Assembly (NCBI GenBank): GCA_010015745.1
Contig: ML978273.1
Span: 1-64,000 of the forward strand
DNA: 64,000 bases
Direction of reading: 5' to 3'
Source of the DNA: Setomelanomma holmii
Taxonomy: Eukaryota > Ascomycota > Dothideomycetes > Pleosporales > Phaeosphaeriaceae
Both the position numbers and the translations under genes were made by a program. The notes beneath the pieces are model-generated. The model searched no databases and had not been told where the DNA came from. It saw only the letters and a program-made list of their open reading frames with translations. Below, piece by piece: positions 1 to 10,601 of this stretch (the stretch's first letter is position 1; each line of letters begins with the position of its first letter).

Positions 1-399
1 CGGTCCTCTACCGGTATTCAGAGAGAAGCCAGACTGAGGAGATATCTGGGACCATCTGGAGGAGCGTAAAAGGTTCTGGTGGTTGGGTGAGGCAGGCTCG
101 TCCGGTCGTGTTGCAGCCGGATTCCCAGGCGCCAAAGGACGGTCTGGGGTCCTTACAACCGCCATTCTTGCCCTTTGCAGTGCACTGCGCGGCTGGGAAG
201 TGGCGGTGGTAGGATTGGAGCTGTGTTGTGATCAATTTGACGGGGTTTGGGCCTATTTTGAAGGGTACCATGAAATTGAAAAAGCTGGTGTGAGGTGGGT
301 TCTATTGTGTGAAGCTACAAACAGTACATATAGTTGGGGGCTGTAAACAGCGCTAGTGTAGAATAGGCAGCATCGTCTCATCAGAGGTGAGGTGCCACT
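1..399. other. No supported gene at left edge
   Basis: Short open frames on both strands overlap each other and none resembles a protein family. The stretch is the decayed flank of the ketosynthase relic that follows, whose recognisable similarity fades at about position 400. Confidence 0.5.
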
Positions 400-735
400 G
401 CACGTGAGGCAAGAGAGACTCTCAGACTGTGACAGACCAACATTTGGTTTGACTGACCCGATGTAAACATCAGATACACCGAAAAGATTGCCGATGGCAA
501 CAGTCTCGAGCGGATCATCAACTGCAGTTCCTGTGCCGTGGCATTCGACATATGCAGTCCGCGAAAATGGTAGCTTGGCGATGTTATACGCCGTCCGCAG
601 CATGTCCTCGTGCGCTTGAGAACTCGAATTGGTAAGTCCAGCTGTCTTGCCATCGCAGTTCTAGAAATTTGACCGACTGACAGCGCGAATTGGGTCGCCG
701 TTTCGTATGGCGTCATCCAGCTTCTTGATCATCTT
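400..735 (-). pseudogene. Polyketide synthase ketosynthase fragment (relic)
   Basis: Read on the minus strand from about 735, this matches the second half of a type I iterative PKS beta-ketoacyl synthase domain. LDDAIRNGDPIRAV (719 downward) is followed by an in-frame TAG at about 661. Then come NCDGKTAGLTNSSSQAHEDM and the active-site block VECHGTGTAVDDPLET, whose His is the first catalytic histidine of ketosynthases. IGSVKPNVG follows, where the family normally has a His directly after; here it is Leu. Similarity then dissolves. The nucleophilic-cysteine half, the acyltransferase and every other domain are absent. The fragment is bounded on its 5' side by the opposite-strand transporter relic, which begins in the same 30 bases. 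It is a non-functional remnant. Which PKS class it came from cannot be told from so short a piece. Confidence 0.85.
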
Positions 736-2289
736 TCAGCCCTTCATTGTCTCGCCATTCGATGCCTTTGGACGCCGGCAACTGCTCTTTTCCTCACTCC
801 TGCTGTTAATGATCGGCAAGATTGTATGTTGTGTCGCGCAGAACTTCCGCATGCTGCTCGCTGGTCGCTCGGTACAGGACGTTGGCGGCGGCGGCGCGTT
901 GGCTCTTGTTTTGGTTGTCATGACGGATATTGTGCCGCTGCGTCAGCGGACTAAGTGTTGCAGTTTGATACAATTTGCTTGGGTAAGTTTTTCTGTATTG
1001 CACGAGGGATGTGTTGCAAATATGCGATCGAGACTATTGCTCTTTACTAACTTCACACTTGTGTAAGCAGTGGGCTTAATCACTGGACCCATGGCAGGCG
1101 GTGGATTCGCCGAGCACAGCATATGGCGATGGATCTTCTATATCATCTTCCCATTCTGCGCCATAGGCATAGCCATTGTCAACGTCGTAGTCCGCTTGAA
1201 AGCCCAGCGTGCCACTCTTCCGGAACGGCTGTTGAAAACGGATTGGATTGGCGCGTTTCTGTTCATCTCAAGTACATGCAGCTTTCTCATCGACATTACT
1301 TGGGGCGGCACGCAGTATCCTTGGGACCGTTGGTGGACGATTGTGCCGATTGTGCTGGGTGTTGTAGGCATCGTGGCGACATTGTGCTGGGAGCGGTATG
1401 GGGCTTCGCAGCCTTTCCTACGAGTCTGGCTGTTCAAGGATCACGCGGCTATGGCTGCGTACGCTTGCACTGTGCTCCAGGGCCTGCTGGTAGATCTCAT
1501 TTCTTCGTCCCCATGCTCATCAAAGACTTCGTCACTTTGCTATCTCTTCACGCAAGATCTGGGCACATAAGCCTGACTCTGCGCCACAGATGTTCTCCCA
1601 CCTCTACTACCTCCCCATGTATCTCCAATCGGTACAGGGCTACGGCCCCACACTGTCCGGCGTGGGTCTCGTCCCAATCATCGGTGGCCTGATTCCGACT
1701 TCAATCATTGTCCGCTCGCTCATGACCAAACTTGGCCGCTACAGATGGGCCATCTGGTCTGGTTGGGCTAGCATCATTGCATCAACCGCACTTCTCATCA
1801 TCCTTTCGCACTCCACACCGACATACGGCTGGATCCTACTCTTCCTCACCAACAGACCTAGCCATGGGACTTGTACTTATGTCCCTCAACTTCGCGCTGC
1901 AGGCACTTGCTAAGGAGCACGATGGCGCATATGCGGCTGCCATGTATACGTTCATGCGGACGTTTCGAATGTCTCTCGGCGTTGCGATTGGCGGTGTTGT
2001 CGTTCGGAACAGGTTGCTTGTGCACCTCGCTGCTCAGAGCCTTGACGAGCATGTGGCTAAAAAAGCGGAAGCGTTTATTGTGGTCTTGAATTCGATGCCA
2101 GATGGTCCGATAGTATCAGCCTATCGTGCTGCATATACAGAGGCATTCCGGAACCTGTTCAAGGTGTTGCTGGCAGCAATTGCGGTGTCGACGGGCATTG
2201 CAAGTGCCTTGATCAAGCATGCGAGTATGGACCGGGCGTTGGATTCTGAGCATGTTCTCGACGAGCAAAGGAAAGACTCGAACCTGTAG
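707..2289 (+). pseudogene. DHA2-type major facilitator efflux transporter (truncated, frameshifted)
   Basis: The product resembles fungal 14-spanner drug:H+ antiporters of the toxin-efflux group. Visible blocks are SPFDAFGRRQLL (motif A, after TM2), a long GRSVQDVGGGG stretch, TDIVPLRQR, GGGFAEHSIWRWIFYI and the C-terminal TMs. The N-terminus with TM1 is missing: coding similarity starts abruptly at the ketosynthase relic. A probable intron runs 983-1070 (GTAAGT, branch TACTAAC) but leaves the frame one base out. A second one at 1490-1589 splices in phase. Near 1866 a one-base insertion shifts the frame: dropping one A gives SHGLVLMSLNF, after which the remainder reads to TGA at 2287-2289. 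The missing 5' end, splice-frame conflict and frameshift make this a pseudogene. With the PKS relic it suggests a former metabolite cluster and its exporter. Confidence 0.82.
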
Positions 2290-3323
2290 TCGGATGGCTG
2301 CAATTTTATCGTGTAGCTCACTCGGAGCATAACTGTTGTTTACCACGAATGGAAGGTTGGGACGAAGCTAACGGCGCAATAACAAGGGGACTCAGCGCAC
2401 CTCACACCTCGTCTTCACCTTTCTGCGTGTGCATTCAAATGAATCAGACCCTCATCGCCAACCCGCTCTACATGTCTGCATTGCCATCAGTCATAGTCTC
2501 TCTCTGACATGCTCTCCTCGACCTTTTCCCCCTTTCTCCAGTTTCACCTCATGCATTCTCAATCGTGTACGTTGACGTTCGAATATCGACTCCTCTTGCC
2601 TCGCCCCTTCAACCGTGGCGGATGCTCCACTCCGACGCTCCTCCTCACTCCTGTCCAATGACTGCACCTCTGCATCATCCCACCGTCTCCCAAGTAACCC
2701 ACCACGTTCCAAGCTTACTCTCCATTTCCTTGCTCCTCACTACTGTGTAGTATCTGCCTCACCTCGCCTCAACTCTTTCAGGGTTTTCGCTTCCTACATG
2801 CCCACATCGATCTCGAACCTTTCTTTCCCTGTCTCAGTAATCCACCACCTCATGCAAAACTCCTAGCTTGTGAACAATCGATCGCGCAGACATGTGTCGC
2901 TGCGGAACTCGCTTTCCTCTGGAAAAACCACCTTTGCGTCATTTGTGATCCAGCCAGCAAGGACGCAGTCGCTGCAATACCGCACGGAATCTTGGGTAAC
3001 GCATGGTAACTCCGTTGATCCGGGAAAGCAAGCAATGCACACAGTAACATTGCGGACAGTAGGCCTGGGACGATACGTGTTGTTACCATTTGCTGAAATA
3101 GACGTGTTGGGCCAGGCGATGGAATTATGGGTATGTGCGTGTGTAGACCGGGAAGAAAAGCTTTGATCAAAGCGACTTTTGACGGCGAATCATGTAGACC
3201 AACGTTACTGCTTTATGACTCCGCGTACTACCTCAATTCTCGCATTTTCGCATATCTCGAGACTTACAAGACCATTATCAGACCACCATCCACATTCATG
3301 CCAGCCTTCCAGCCTTCCGTATC
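2290..3323. other. Intergenic region, pyrimidine-rich
   Basis: The + strand from about 2400 to 2850 is strongly C/T-rich, as in many fungal promoters or UTRs. The open frames on either strand are short and low in complexity. No gene is supported. Confidence 0.5.
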
Positions 3324-4325
3324 TCATCCAATCTTCCTAACCACAACCGCATACCACACCTTGACACCAACCCACTTCCATCCCCTCTCACCCACCGCAC
3401 CACTCTCGATATCCTCCCTCCTCATCTCCCTCTCCCTCACACTTAGCAACTCAAATCCAGCCGTCCTCGCCGCATCGATCGTATCCTGCACCGTATGCGC
3501 ATAACTCGATCCCCTAACCTTAACGCCTTGCTCATTGACAAAGCCCGCTTGTGACTTGGCGCCCATATCGCTGTGCATATTCGTGATGAGCGCAAGGCCA
3601 TTGGGTACAAGTAGCGATGCTAGCGTACTGAAGTAGTCTGCGACAGGTACGTGTTCGAGGACGAGTGTGCTGATGATGCCATTGACTGGTTGGAGACCTG
3701 GGACTGAGGGCAGGGGGGATGTGGAGGGGTTGGTGACTGTCGGGAAGCAATCGCAGACTTCTAGTCGCACTCTGTCCGCGGAGAACCCGGAGAGTTTCTT
3801 AGCTGCGAGGTTGAGCATGCCTTTGCTGAAGTCTAGACCGATGACAGCACTGTTTCGATCAGGTGGGAGCGCGCATTCTAGCAGTTTGAGCGTGTTGCGT
3901 CCGGTACCGCAGCCTAGGTCGAGGAGTGATATGTTTTGAGTGAGCGTGCTGTCTTGTAGTTGTTTGAGAAACTGGGGAAGCAGTGTTGTGAGCTCGATAT
4001 TGTCGATGGCTTGTAACATATTACCATCGAAGTCGTACACAGATGCCCACTGGTCATATGCATCTTGTGTTGGGATGTGCTGAACAGGTGTCGATGTCTT
4101 TGCCGGCGGTGAAATGACATTCGATGGAAGTGTTTGGGACTGCTTCGGTGTCTCCTGACTCTGTTCCTCGAATAGTGACAGTGGCTGTATCGTGGGTGTT
4201 TTCACTGGAGCATTCGACGCGCCGAAGTCTGAAGGGTCTGATTCGGTGGTGGAGAAAGACACATTGGGGTTGAGGTCCACGAGGGAGGTGTCGAACGTCA
4301 TGTTGATTGATGTCGGTTGTGTCAT
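3324..4325 (-). CDS. Class I SAM-dependent methyltransferase
   Basis: A single-exon gene of 333 residues. The first 85 or so residues are Ser/Thr/Pro-rich and probably disordered. The methyltransferase fold starts near residue 88 (QDAYDQWASVYD). Motif I is LLDLGCGTGRNT (DLGCGTG at 136-142), the SAM-binding glycine loop. VIGLDFSKGML (161-171) is the motif II acidic strand with the ribose-contacting Asp. A hydrophobic strand after NGIISTLVLEHVP fits the motif IV region, and LALITNMHSDMG fits the post-IV strand. The overall form is UbiE/COQ5-like, but the substrate cannot be assigned. The ATG at 4325 opens the longest frame and a second Met lies at residue 9. It is upstream of, and in the same orientation as, no obvious partner; the PKS relic lies 2.6 kb away, so a former link to that cluster is only a possibility. 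Confidence 0.85.
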   Translation of the reverse strand: MTQPTSINMTFDTSLVDLNPNVSFSTTESDPSDFGASNAPVKTPTIQPLSLFEEQSQETPKQSQTLPSNVISPPAKTSTPVQHIPTQDAYDQWASVYDFDGNMLQAIDNIELTTLLPQFLKQLQDSTLTQNISLLDLGCGTGRNTLKLLECALPPDRNSAVIGLDFSKGMLNLAAKKLSGFSADRVRLEVCDCFPTVTNPSTSPLPSVPGLQPVNGIISTLVLEHVPVADYFSTLASLLVPNGLALITNMHSDMGAKSQAGFVNEQGVKVRGSSYAHTVQDTIDAARTAGFELLSVREREMRREDIESGAVGERGWKWVGVKVWYAVVVRKIG

Positions 4326-4845
4326 GATGAAGGTTGGCTCTTTCGTGCTACTGTGCTGAGAAACTGGATGGATTGGGTGTCGGCTTGACAGTGGTTGACG
4401 TTGATTGGTGAAGGTGGTGGCCGTGTGTGAGAGGATTTAAGCTTCTTATGTACCCCGCATGAGCTTAGCTGGAGTCGAGATGAGTAGAGAACCTGAGGTT
4501 TTGATATCCTCCTTTATGGGTGCCTGATGCGGAATATATATCGGCCGATGACTCTTCCCCACGCCCTGCTCGCCATTCCGCAATTCCTATTCTGGTAGCA
4601 TGTCGTGCAGCTTCCCGCACCATGACTCATAGCTGCAGCCGTTCGTTGGTTTCGCCAAGTGCAGAGACGGCGTCCGCCACACCCAAGAACGGCGCCATAT
4701 AAGAAATTGCGTCTTCCGATGTTCTCAGTTGAGTTTGAGGCGCCCTCGCGCAATGGTTAGCTCCTAACCTGCTGCCCTTTGCCTCCAATACAAGCAACTG
4801 CACAGAGCAGTTCAGCTGTATGGGACTCCGCGTTTGCGAGATAGG
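4326..4845. other. Intergenic region between methyltransferase and SAM35-like gene
   Basis: It holds the methyltransferase 5' flank and the 3' flank of the SAM35-like gene. Short frames on both strands show no family signature. A tRNA-like D-arm string near 4750 is not followed by a T-arm. Confidence 0.4.
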
Positions 4846-5862
4846 CTAGGATTGCTCGGGAAAGTATTTGCTCAATATTCGGTTCCGGTGCGAAGTCAGG
4901 CATTTTCGCGACATTAGCGCGTCGCGTAGACGCGTGTCTAGCCAACCCTTCCCGAGCTTATCGTCTAGTAAGAGATGCGTATACGCAAAGACGCTTGCAT
5001 CGAACAGACCAGGCCCTGACGCACCAAAAAACCAGTCGTCTTTGCCTAGCAGTGTTTCCAGCGCTGCAAACGCTTCTTCTGCCTGGTTGTAGATTGTTTC
5101 GGCATTTATGACGGTGGAGAATTTCAGCAGTTCCTTCTCTGCTGCTTGCCGTAATTCGCGGGCTATCGAGAGGCGGACGAAGGGATTGCTGGATGCTGGG
5201 AGGATGTATAGTGGCTCGGCGATGGACGTGGAGTTCGAGGAGAGATAGATACAGTATAGCTGGCTCTTGTTAGCGCAGGCTCAAGATGCTATTCTGCTTG
5301 ACATACCCATGCCCTCCGTATGCGATGATCCAAAAGCGACAAGTATGCTTCATATCGCATATCTCCAGGCTCGTCTATGACCTTCTTGGTGTTGTTCATG
5401 ACCCATCTTTGCAACTTCCCAGACGGCACCGGCTGTGTGTGCTTGAAAGGCTCGGGCGAGGCAGGTACGAGGAATGGCAGAACGCCACTCGGTGACGCAT
5501 GATTGTTCGCTGCTGCTAATCGGAACTGTATATTCGAGAATTTGAGATACGCCTAGGATAATGTGAGTTGCAGGCTGCAATACGTCATGCGAAGCTCTCA
5601 CCTGCCACTTCAAGCACGCTGGATTGTACGAAAGTGCTCCTTCGAACGCTCCTACATCCGAAGCAAATATGTATAGCACATGTGCATCGCGGTCTCGCGG
5701 CGCGCGTTGTGGCAGCTCGTTGACGGGGTGTGTCAACAGCGGAAATCTGTCAAACAGTTGCTTAATCGGCGTAGGGACGGCGAAGATGCTGCAAGAGGAC
5801 GCTGTTTGCTGTGGGCGATTCTGCTGTGAGCTTCCATGGTTCTCATTCATTTGTGACATCAT
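4846..5862 (-). CDS. sam35: Sorting and assembly machinery subunit Sam35 / metaxin-like
   Basis: Three exons: 5862-5602, 5552-5307 and 5259-4846, all joined in phase 0, giving 306 residues. Introns of 49 and 47 nt have GT-AG ends. The product resembles fungal Sam35/metaxin, a GST-fold peripheral subunit of the SAM complex on the mitochondrial outer membrane that helps insert beta-barrel proteins. Family features seen: VPTPIKQLFDRFPLLTHPVN near residue 30, RDAHVLYIF, NPACLKWQ at the first splice, then ASPSGVLPFLVP. The C-terminal half has a GST-C-like helical block with a LYILPASSNPFVRL patch and the GLFDASVFAYTHLLL helix typical of metaxins. No catalytic residues are expected. Met1, Met2 and Met5 are all possible starts; I used the first. 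Intact and probably a housekeeping gene. Confidence 0.85.
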
Positions 5863-6544
5863 TGTCTTGGGCTGTCAACTGCTGGCATCTGAGGCGCAAA
5901 AAGTTTGTGATGCGCCTCGGGGGAGAGAAACTCGCCTAAACTTGCCGATTCAGCCATCTGATAGCCGAGCCTCAGCTCCCCTTCGGGCCATCATCTGTCC
6001 TTCTTCCTTCCTCCCGACATGCACACTCATCCGATTTCTCAAGATGGATGTGAACAGTAAGCTCTAAAATGAGTCTAAAACATCGTGTTTCAATAAGGTT
6101 CTAAGATAGAGTGACCGGTTTGTGCAATCGCAGGCGATAGACTTTCCACTGAGATGAAGGCAAACGCGGGAAAACAGTTTGAGGTTCTTGATTGTATGTC
6201 CTTCATCGCCTGCGGTCTCTTGGAGAAGCCGTACTCGTTGGATGTCGTTGTCGTGTACTCCTCCGCCAGCATAGTGGTGAACTGTGGAAGGTACTTCATA
6301 CCAAGTAGAAGTCCTTCAACGGTATTACAGCTGTCCGCAGTGCCTCAGGCAGGACGTGCAAGTGATGTGGGTCTCTTGTGTAGCTTTCAACCTTGACGCC
6401 AGCATCTTCTAGTAACTCTGCTGCATTGCTTCTCACTAGACGTGTCGTAGAGTCATAAAGACCGGTTGACCAACAGTTCACGAGCGAATCAGGCTCGTGT
6501 GCCCTGGTTTCGACAGGCTGCCAACGTGACGCCTTCTCCTCGCC
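5863..6544. other. Intergenic region with in-frame open extension of HET pseudogene 1
   Basis: On the minus strand the reading frame of the adjacent HET pseudogene stays open after its TAG (6547-6545) down to about 6296, adding roughly 80 codons ending in PLKDFYLV. This could be the original C-terminus behind a nonsense codon, but MNGEAI before the stop is itself a usual place for HET proteins to end. Nothing else is recognisable. Confidence 0.4.
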
Positions 6545-8362
6545 CTAAATTGCTTCCCCATTCATTAGACCTGCGACCGTAGCCACACTCACAACTTCGA
6601 AGGTATGAAGAGAGTTTGGACTTGGCTGAGAGGCAGGCCGGAAGATGACTGGGAATCTGCAGCCCAGCATGACTGCGACTATATCGCCATCTTGGACACC
6701 CAAATAAGTAAGTCCAATGCGGCCGTCAGAACATTCGAACATGGCCATTTGCGCCCATCTTGCGTAGCAGAGATCAAGGACTCTCCGTAGCGGAAGGTCG
6801 GTGGCTTGGGCAACCCTCTCGAAGTCGTCAGTGGTGGACCATATCAACTCGACCACCTCGGCGCATTTCGCCAGGGTGGGAAGACGTGTACGCGACGGGT
6901 GGTAACTTTCTGCAAACATCCTATCAAACAGGGCTGAGCAAAACTGATTCGCCCATCGCTGTCCAGTCTCGTTGTTAGGGTTCTGTACATGTAATGTCGG
7001 CCTGAACCTACGCAGCATCCAGATGACTGTCGCAAACCAATCCGAATGGTCGCACAGCTCGAAACATAGGGTTCTTTGAACCACTGATATAACTATGCCG
7101 CTCACCTGGACGATATTACCGTCGGTTATGTCGAACCTGGGGCAGATCCACCCACATGCACTCCAGGCGCTGGGGAGTCCTGTCGAGGACAACGGATCGG
7201 ACAAGTCAGGTACCCAACTAGGGAAATTCAGATCCAGAGATCGACAGCTAAGTACGCAGGTTTCAAGCAAAGACATGCTCGAATGATGGAGCATGAACTG
7301 CTTTGCAACATCGAGGTAGAGATGCCTGGTGTGTTGAGAATAGTCTGGCTCGATTTCAACGCTTGATCCTTAACACTTAGCAGAGACAAGACGGCGTAAA
7401 TTTGTCACGAGGATCACGACATCTCGCCAGACCAAGATTTCGTCGGAGATGATAAAATGACAGATCTCCTGGTGAGGTCCAGCATATTCTGAACAGAAAT
7501 CTTGGCGCGAGACGGTAATTCTCCTTTTCCGTGGTTGATACAGAGCCGGTGTACCATGCCTTGAGCCAAAGACAAGCTACACCATTGCGAAAAGTGCTCC
7601 AAGTTATAGTCTTATACCCACACATCACAGTGGCATGAGCCGCAAGTGCGATCTCCTGTCGAATCCAGACCCGACTCCAATACCGTCGCTCAAACAAGTC
7701 AATCACAGGTGCCAACTCACCATTGCGGAAAGGCAATGTTTCTTCGAGGTCTGCCCAAGACTGCTCAGACTTTATACAGTGATCTATACGTCTTATGTTG
7801 TTATTCCAACTGTTCCAATTGATGTGAGATCCAATGTGATTTAGAAGGTCCAGGGCTTCGTCACTCGCGTCCTGCGCAGGACCAAGCCATATGAGCACTT
7901 CTCTCGCAGCGGAAAACACTCTTCCCATGGCGGCCACCTGTCGGCTCTTTTCATGAGATGAGCTTTGGTAGATACACAGCGCATCAATCCATATGAGCCG
8001 AAGGTCTCTGGTATATCGGATGTGGCATAAAGCAATATCCAGGTTGCGTGTAGTGACAACGAATGGATCTCCTTCCATATCCACAATAACACGTGAAGGA
8101 TCCTCATCTGTACCCCAGGCATGGGATAGAGTCTCGTACGCCGGATTCGGTATCCAACAATTGTCAGAAAAGCTGCTCGAAAAATCCCACTTGCGACTCG
8201 CCTCCTGCTGTTATGGGCATAGAGAATCTAGCAAATTGCTCACCTTGAGTCACCTTGAACAAATGAGATTCGGATGGGGTCATCGAACGAGCCCGGGTGA
8301 ATCATGGCTAGGCGAATCTCGCCATCTGGGTCGATGAGCGGTTGATATTGGTATGCCATCAT
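6545..8362 (-). pseudogene. HET-domain protein, pseudogene 1
   Basis: HET-domain proteins trigger heterokaryon incompatibility when unlike fungal strains fuse. The start is the tandem ATG at 8362/8359 (MMAYQYQPL). Exon 1 ends at 8244, the intron is 8243-8173 (GTGAGC, 71 nt), and exon 2 opens at 8172 in phase. HET landmarks follow in order: IRLAMIHPGSFDDPI, YETLSHAWG, LIWIDALCIYQ, EVLIWLGPA and YWSRVWIRQEI. At the usual block DPRDKF-YAVLSLL the frame breaks. Keeping the homology needs one missing base near 7398 and a second near 7362-7370, after which EIEPDYSQHTRHLYLDVA restores the family pattern. The long C-terminal part then reads cleanly to MNGEAI at 6545. Two frameshifts within 40 bases, flanked by open sequence, mark a recent pseudogene or an assembly fault. 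Confidence 0.82.
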
Positions 8363-9013
8363 GAATCGGTAGTGCAGAGGGCGACTCAACTCGCAAGCAA
8401 GTTTGTAATCGAAGGTGGGATGTAATAGATACGAAGAGAAGGCTGAAGGCAGCAGACCGAAAGAGCAGGAGCGAGGCTGAGAGCTATGCGAAGCTACTGC
8501 GCCTCGCACCTACCTACGAGCACCAATAGCGTTCTTGGTCGAATTGAGCCGCCTACCCCGCCACCAGTTGGTAAATGTCTTGATGCACATACGTTATGCT
8601 CAATTACTCGCATCAAGGCGCTGTACAGTCCTAGCAGATCTACCAATTTAACTTACCTGACGACCCCACGAAGATACGCGTGGTTTCTTGAGGAGACATA
8701 TGTTGAGTGCTCCTGATAGGATAATGAGTGGGAGTAGCACTCGTAACAAATCCAAGAGCTCCAGCGCTTAGACGTTTCACTTAGGCTACCTAATATTGTG
8801 GTTGTTCTTACCTCAGGCTTCGTGCAGGATGCGATTGGATATCATCATGACGTCAATTCCTCCCATCACCCAAAAAATACTCTCGAAATGTGCCGGAACT
8901 GGCCAACTCAAGCCTATAATTTGAGAAGCGAGTTCAGAATCACTCTAGCGTTTGTGTCGCGTGAAATACGTCACGAACCACTTTTTACCTGCCAGTTGAG
9001 TGTACATTGCATC
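8363..9013. other. Divergent intergenic region
   Basis: It separates the HET pseudogene (minus) from the DUF1264 gene (plus) and should hold both promoters. No further coding signal was found. Confidence 0.4.
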
Positions 9014-9805
9014 ATGGAGTCTCTTCCAGTTAGCAACAAGACTCTTGGAGAGCCAGAGAGCGCGACGAACAAGGTCCTCGAAACCGGTGCTTCTGCTGTA
9101 CAGGTCGGTTTCGTTGTTGTCTTTGACCGTATTGCGATGCTAACTTCGGGCAGAACTTTACTCCCGTCAAAAGGATATGCGCTCACCTAAATGCTTTCCA
9201 TGCATATGCACACGAACCGAAGCGTGACGCAGTGGAAGCAAATCACTACTGCGCGCATCTGAACGATGATGTTCGGCAATGCATTCTATACGATTCACCA
9301 GCACAGGGTGCACGTATCATCGGTATTGGTGAGTATCTTTGGTGCGTCTACAGTCCGGACTTATGCTGATCATGTCGCAGAATACATGGTTACGCCCAAG
9401 CTCTACAACACCCTCGACGCAGAAGAGCAAAAGCTATGGCACTCGCATGTCTTCGAAGTCAAATCCGGAATGCTGATTATGCCGAAACCCGCTGCCATTC
9501 CAGAAGCCGCATGGGAGGTTGCGGAGAACAAGGAAATGGAGGAAGTCGTCCATTTTTATGGCAAGGTGTATCATCTCTGGCAAACGGATCGGGGTGATAA
9601 GTTGCCGCTTGGCACGCCGCAGCTTATGACGAGCTACACGGCTGTAGACCAGATGCCGGACTTCGAGAAGAGGCTCAGGGATCGGGATGAGCGGTTTGGA
9701 ACTGATTCGGAGCGTAAGAAGCGGGTGCGGGAATATATCGAGGAGCCGCAGATCCATCCCAATGCCGATGCGAGTTGGGCCAAGGGTGGACAAGGACATG
9801 AGTGA
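9014..9805 (+). CDS. DUF1264 / oil-body-associated-like protein
   Basis: Three exons: 9014-9103, 9154-9328 and 9381-9805. They give 229 residues. Introns are 50 and 52 nt (GTCGGT..CAG with CTAAC branch; GTGAGT..CAG). The product matches the DUF1264 family, which includes plant oil-body-associated proteins and fungal relatives of unknown biochemistry. Landmarks are CAHLNAFHAYAHEP, EANHYCAHLNDD, CILYDSPAQGARIIGIEYM, LWHSHVFEVKSGMLIMP and the Lys-Trp-like VYHLWQTDRGD block. No signal peptide or membrane segment is present, and the charged C-terminus (REYIEEPQIHPNADASW) is usual for the family. The assigned ATG starts the only frame that joins the downstream exons. It looks intact. Confidence 0.88.
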
Positions 9806-9878
9806 GTCCAAGAGGTCGCTTGAAGGTGCAGTGAACGGCGGAGATATGATTTGATGGAAGCCATCGAGTATTCGCGTC

Positions 9879-10601
9879 TCATGAGCCTTGTCCTTCGCCC
9901 ACCTCTTGAATCACAACTGTGTCTTTCGCGGTTGCTCTACCCATGAGCTTGCCCAGCACATCCTTCTCTCTCTGTGTGCCATCCATGGTCTCATCGCTAT
10001 CGCTCACGGAGTCGTCGTCTGCGCTAGGATCTTTCTCTTCGAGTACGCCGAGTCCGAGGTCCTGACCGCTGTCAGCCAGTGTTGCCCTTCCGGCTTCACT
10101 CTTGCTTACCATTTCAATGTACTGCTCGCTCGTATGGTCTTCAGCCTTGTCGATCATTTTATTGTCAAGCGTCCCAGCTTTTCGTTGTGCCTCCAACTCG
10201 TCATTCGCAGCCTTGAGCTGCGGCAAGAAGTCCTTCAAAAACGTCCGAATATCTGGGCCCAGCTCGTCCTTATCAAGCTTCATGGTGGGTTTCTTGCCAA
10301 ACCGCAAATTCACGACCCCATCTTTGCCTTGTTGCTCCTCCAATTCCATATCTGATGCCGCGGCGTCCTCTTCGTCCTCATGTTCGTCCTCGCTGGAGCT
10401 CTCCGAGCTGGGTTCTTCGCTCGATTCGGAGAGTGCGCTGTCGCTATCGGTGCCGTAATCGCTGGCAACAGTGGAGTCGTCGGCAGCATTGGTGGATGCA
10501 AGTGCTGAGGCGTCTGATTGTGAAGGTTCGGAGCTGTCGTCTACGTCTGTCCTCATGCGTTTGCGCCGGTGCGCTGATGTGTCGAGTCGTTGGGCCGTCA
10601 T
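9879..10601 (-). CDS. NOPCHAP1-like (DUF4598) nuclear protein
   Basis: A single exon encoding 240 residues. The N-terminal third is acidic and Ser-rich (residues about 20-90, with runs such as SSESSSEDEHEDEEDAA) after a basic patch RRKRMR that could act as a nuclear signal. The middle holds the recognisable part, GPDIRTFLKDFLPQLKAANDELEAQRKAG, followed by EQYIEM and LGLGVLEE. These resemble the DUF4598/NOPCHAP1 family, known in animals as a chaperone linking NOP58 to the R2TP complex in box C/D snoRNP assembly. That role is inferred here from the motif pattern only. The gene is convergent with the DUF1264 gene, 73 bases apart. Confidence 0.68.
   Translation of the reverse strand: MTAQRLDTSAHRRKRMRTDVDDSSEPSQSDASALASTNAADDSTVASDYGTDSDSALSESSEEPSSESSSEDEHEDEEDAAASDMELEEQQGKDGVVNLRFGKKPTMKLDKDELGPDIRTFLKDFLPQLKAANDELEAQRKAGTLDNKMIDKAEDHTSEQYIEMVSKSEAGRATLADSGQDLGLGVLEEKDPSADDDSVSDSDETMDGTQREKDVLGKLMGRATAKDTVVIQEVGEGQGS

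Noticed and set aside
4735..4815. tRNA-like D-arm sequence (GCGCAATGGTTAGC)
   Set aside because: No acceptor-stem pairing and no T-arm GTTCGA-type sequence at the required distance.
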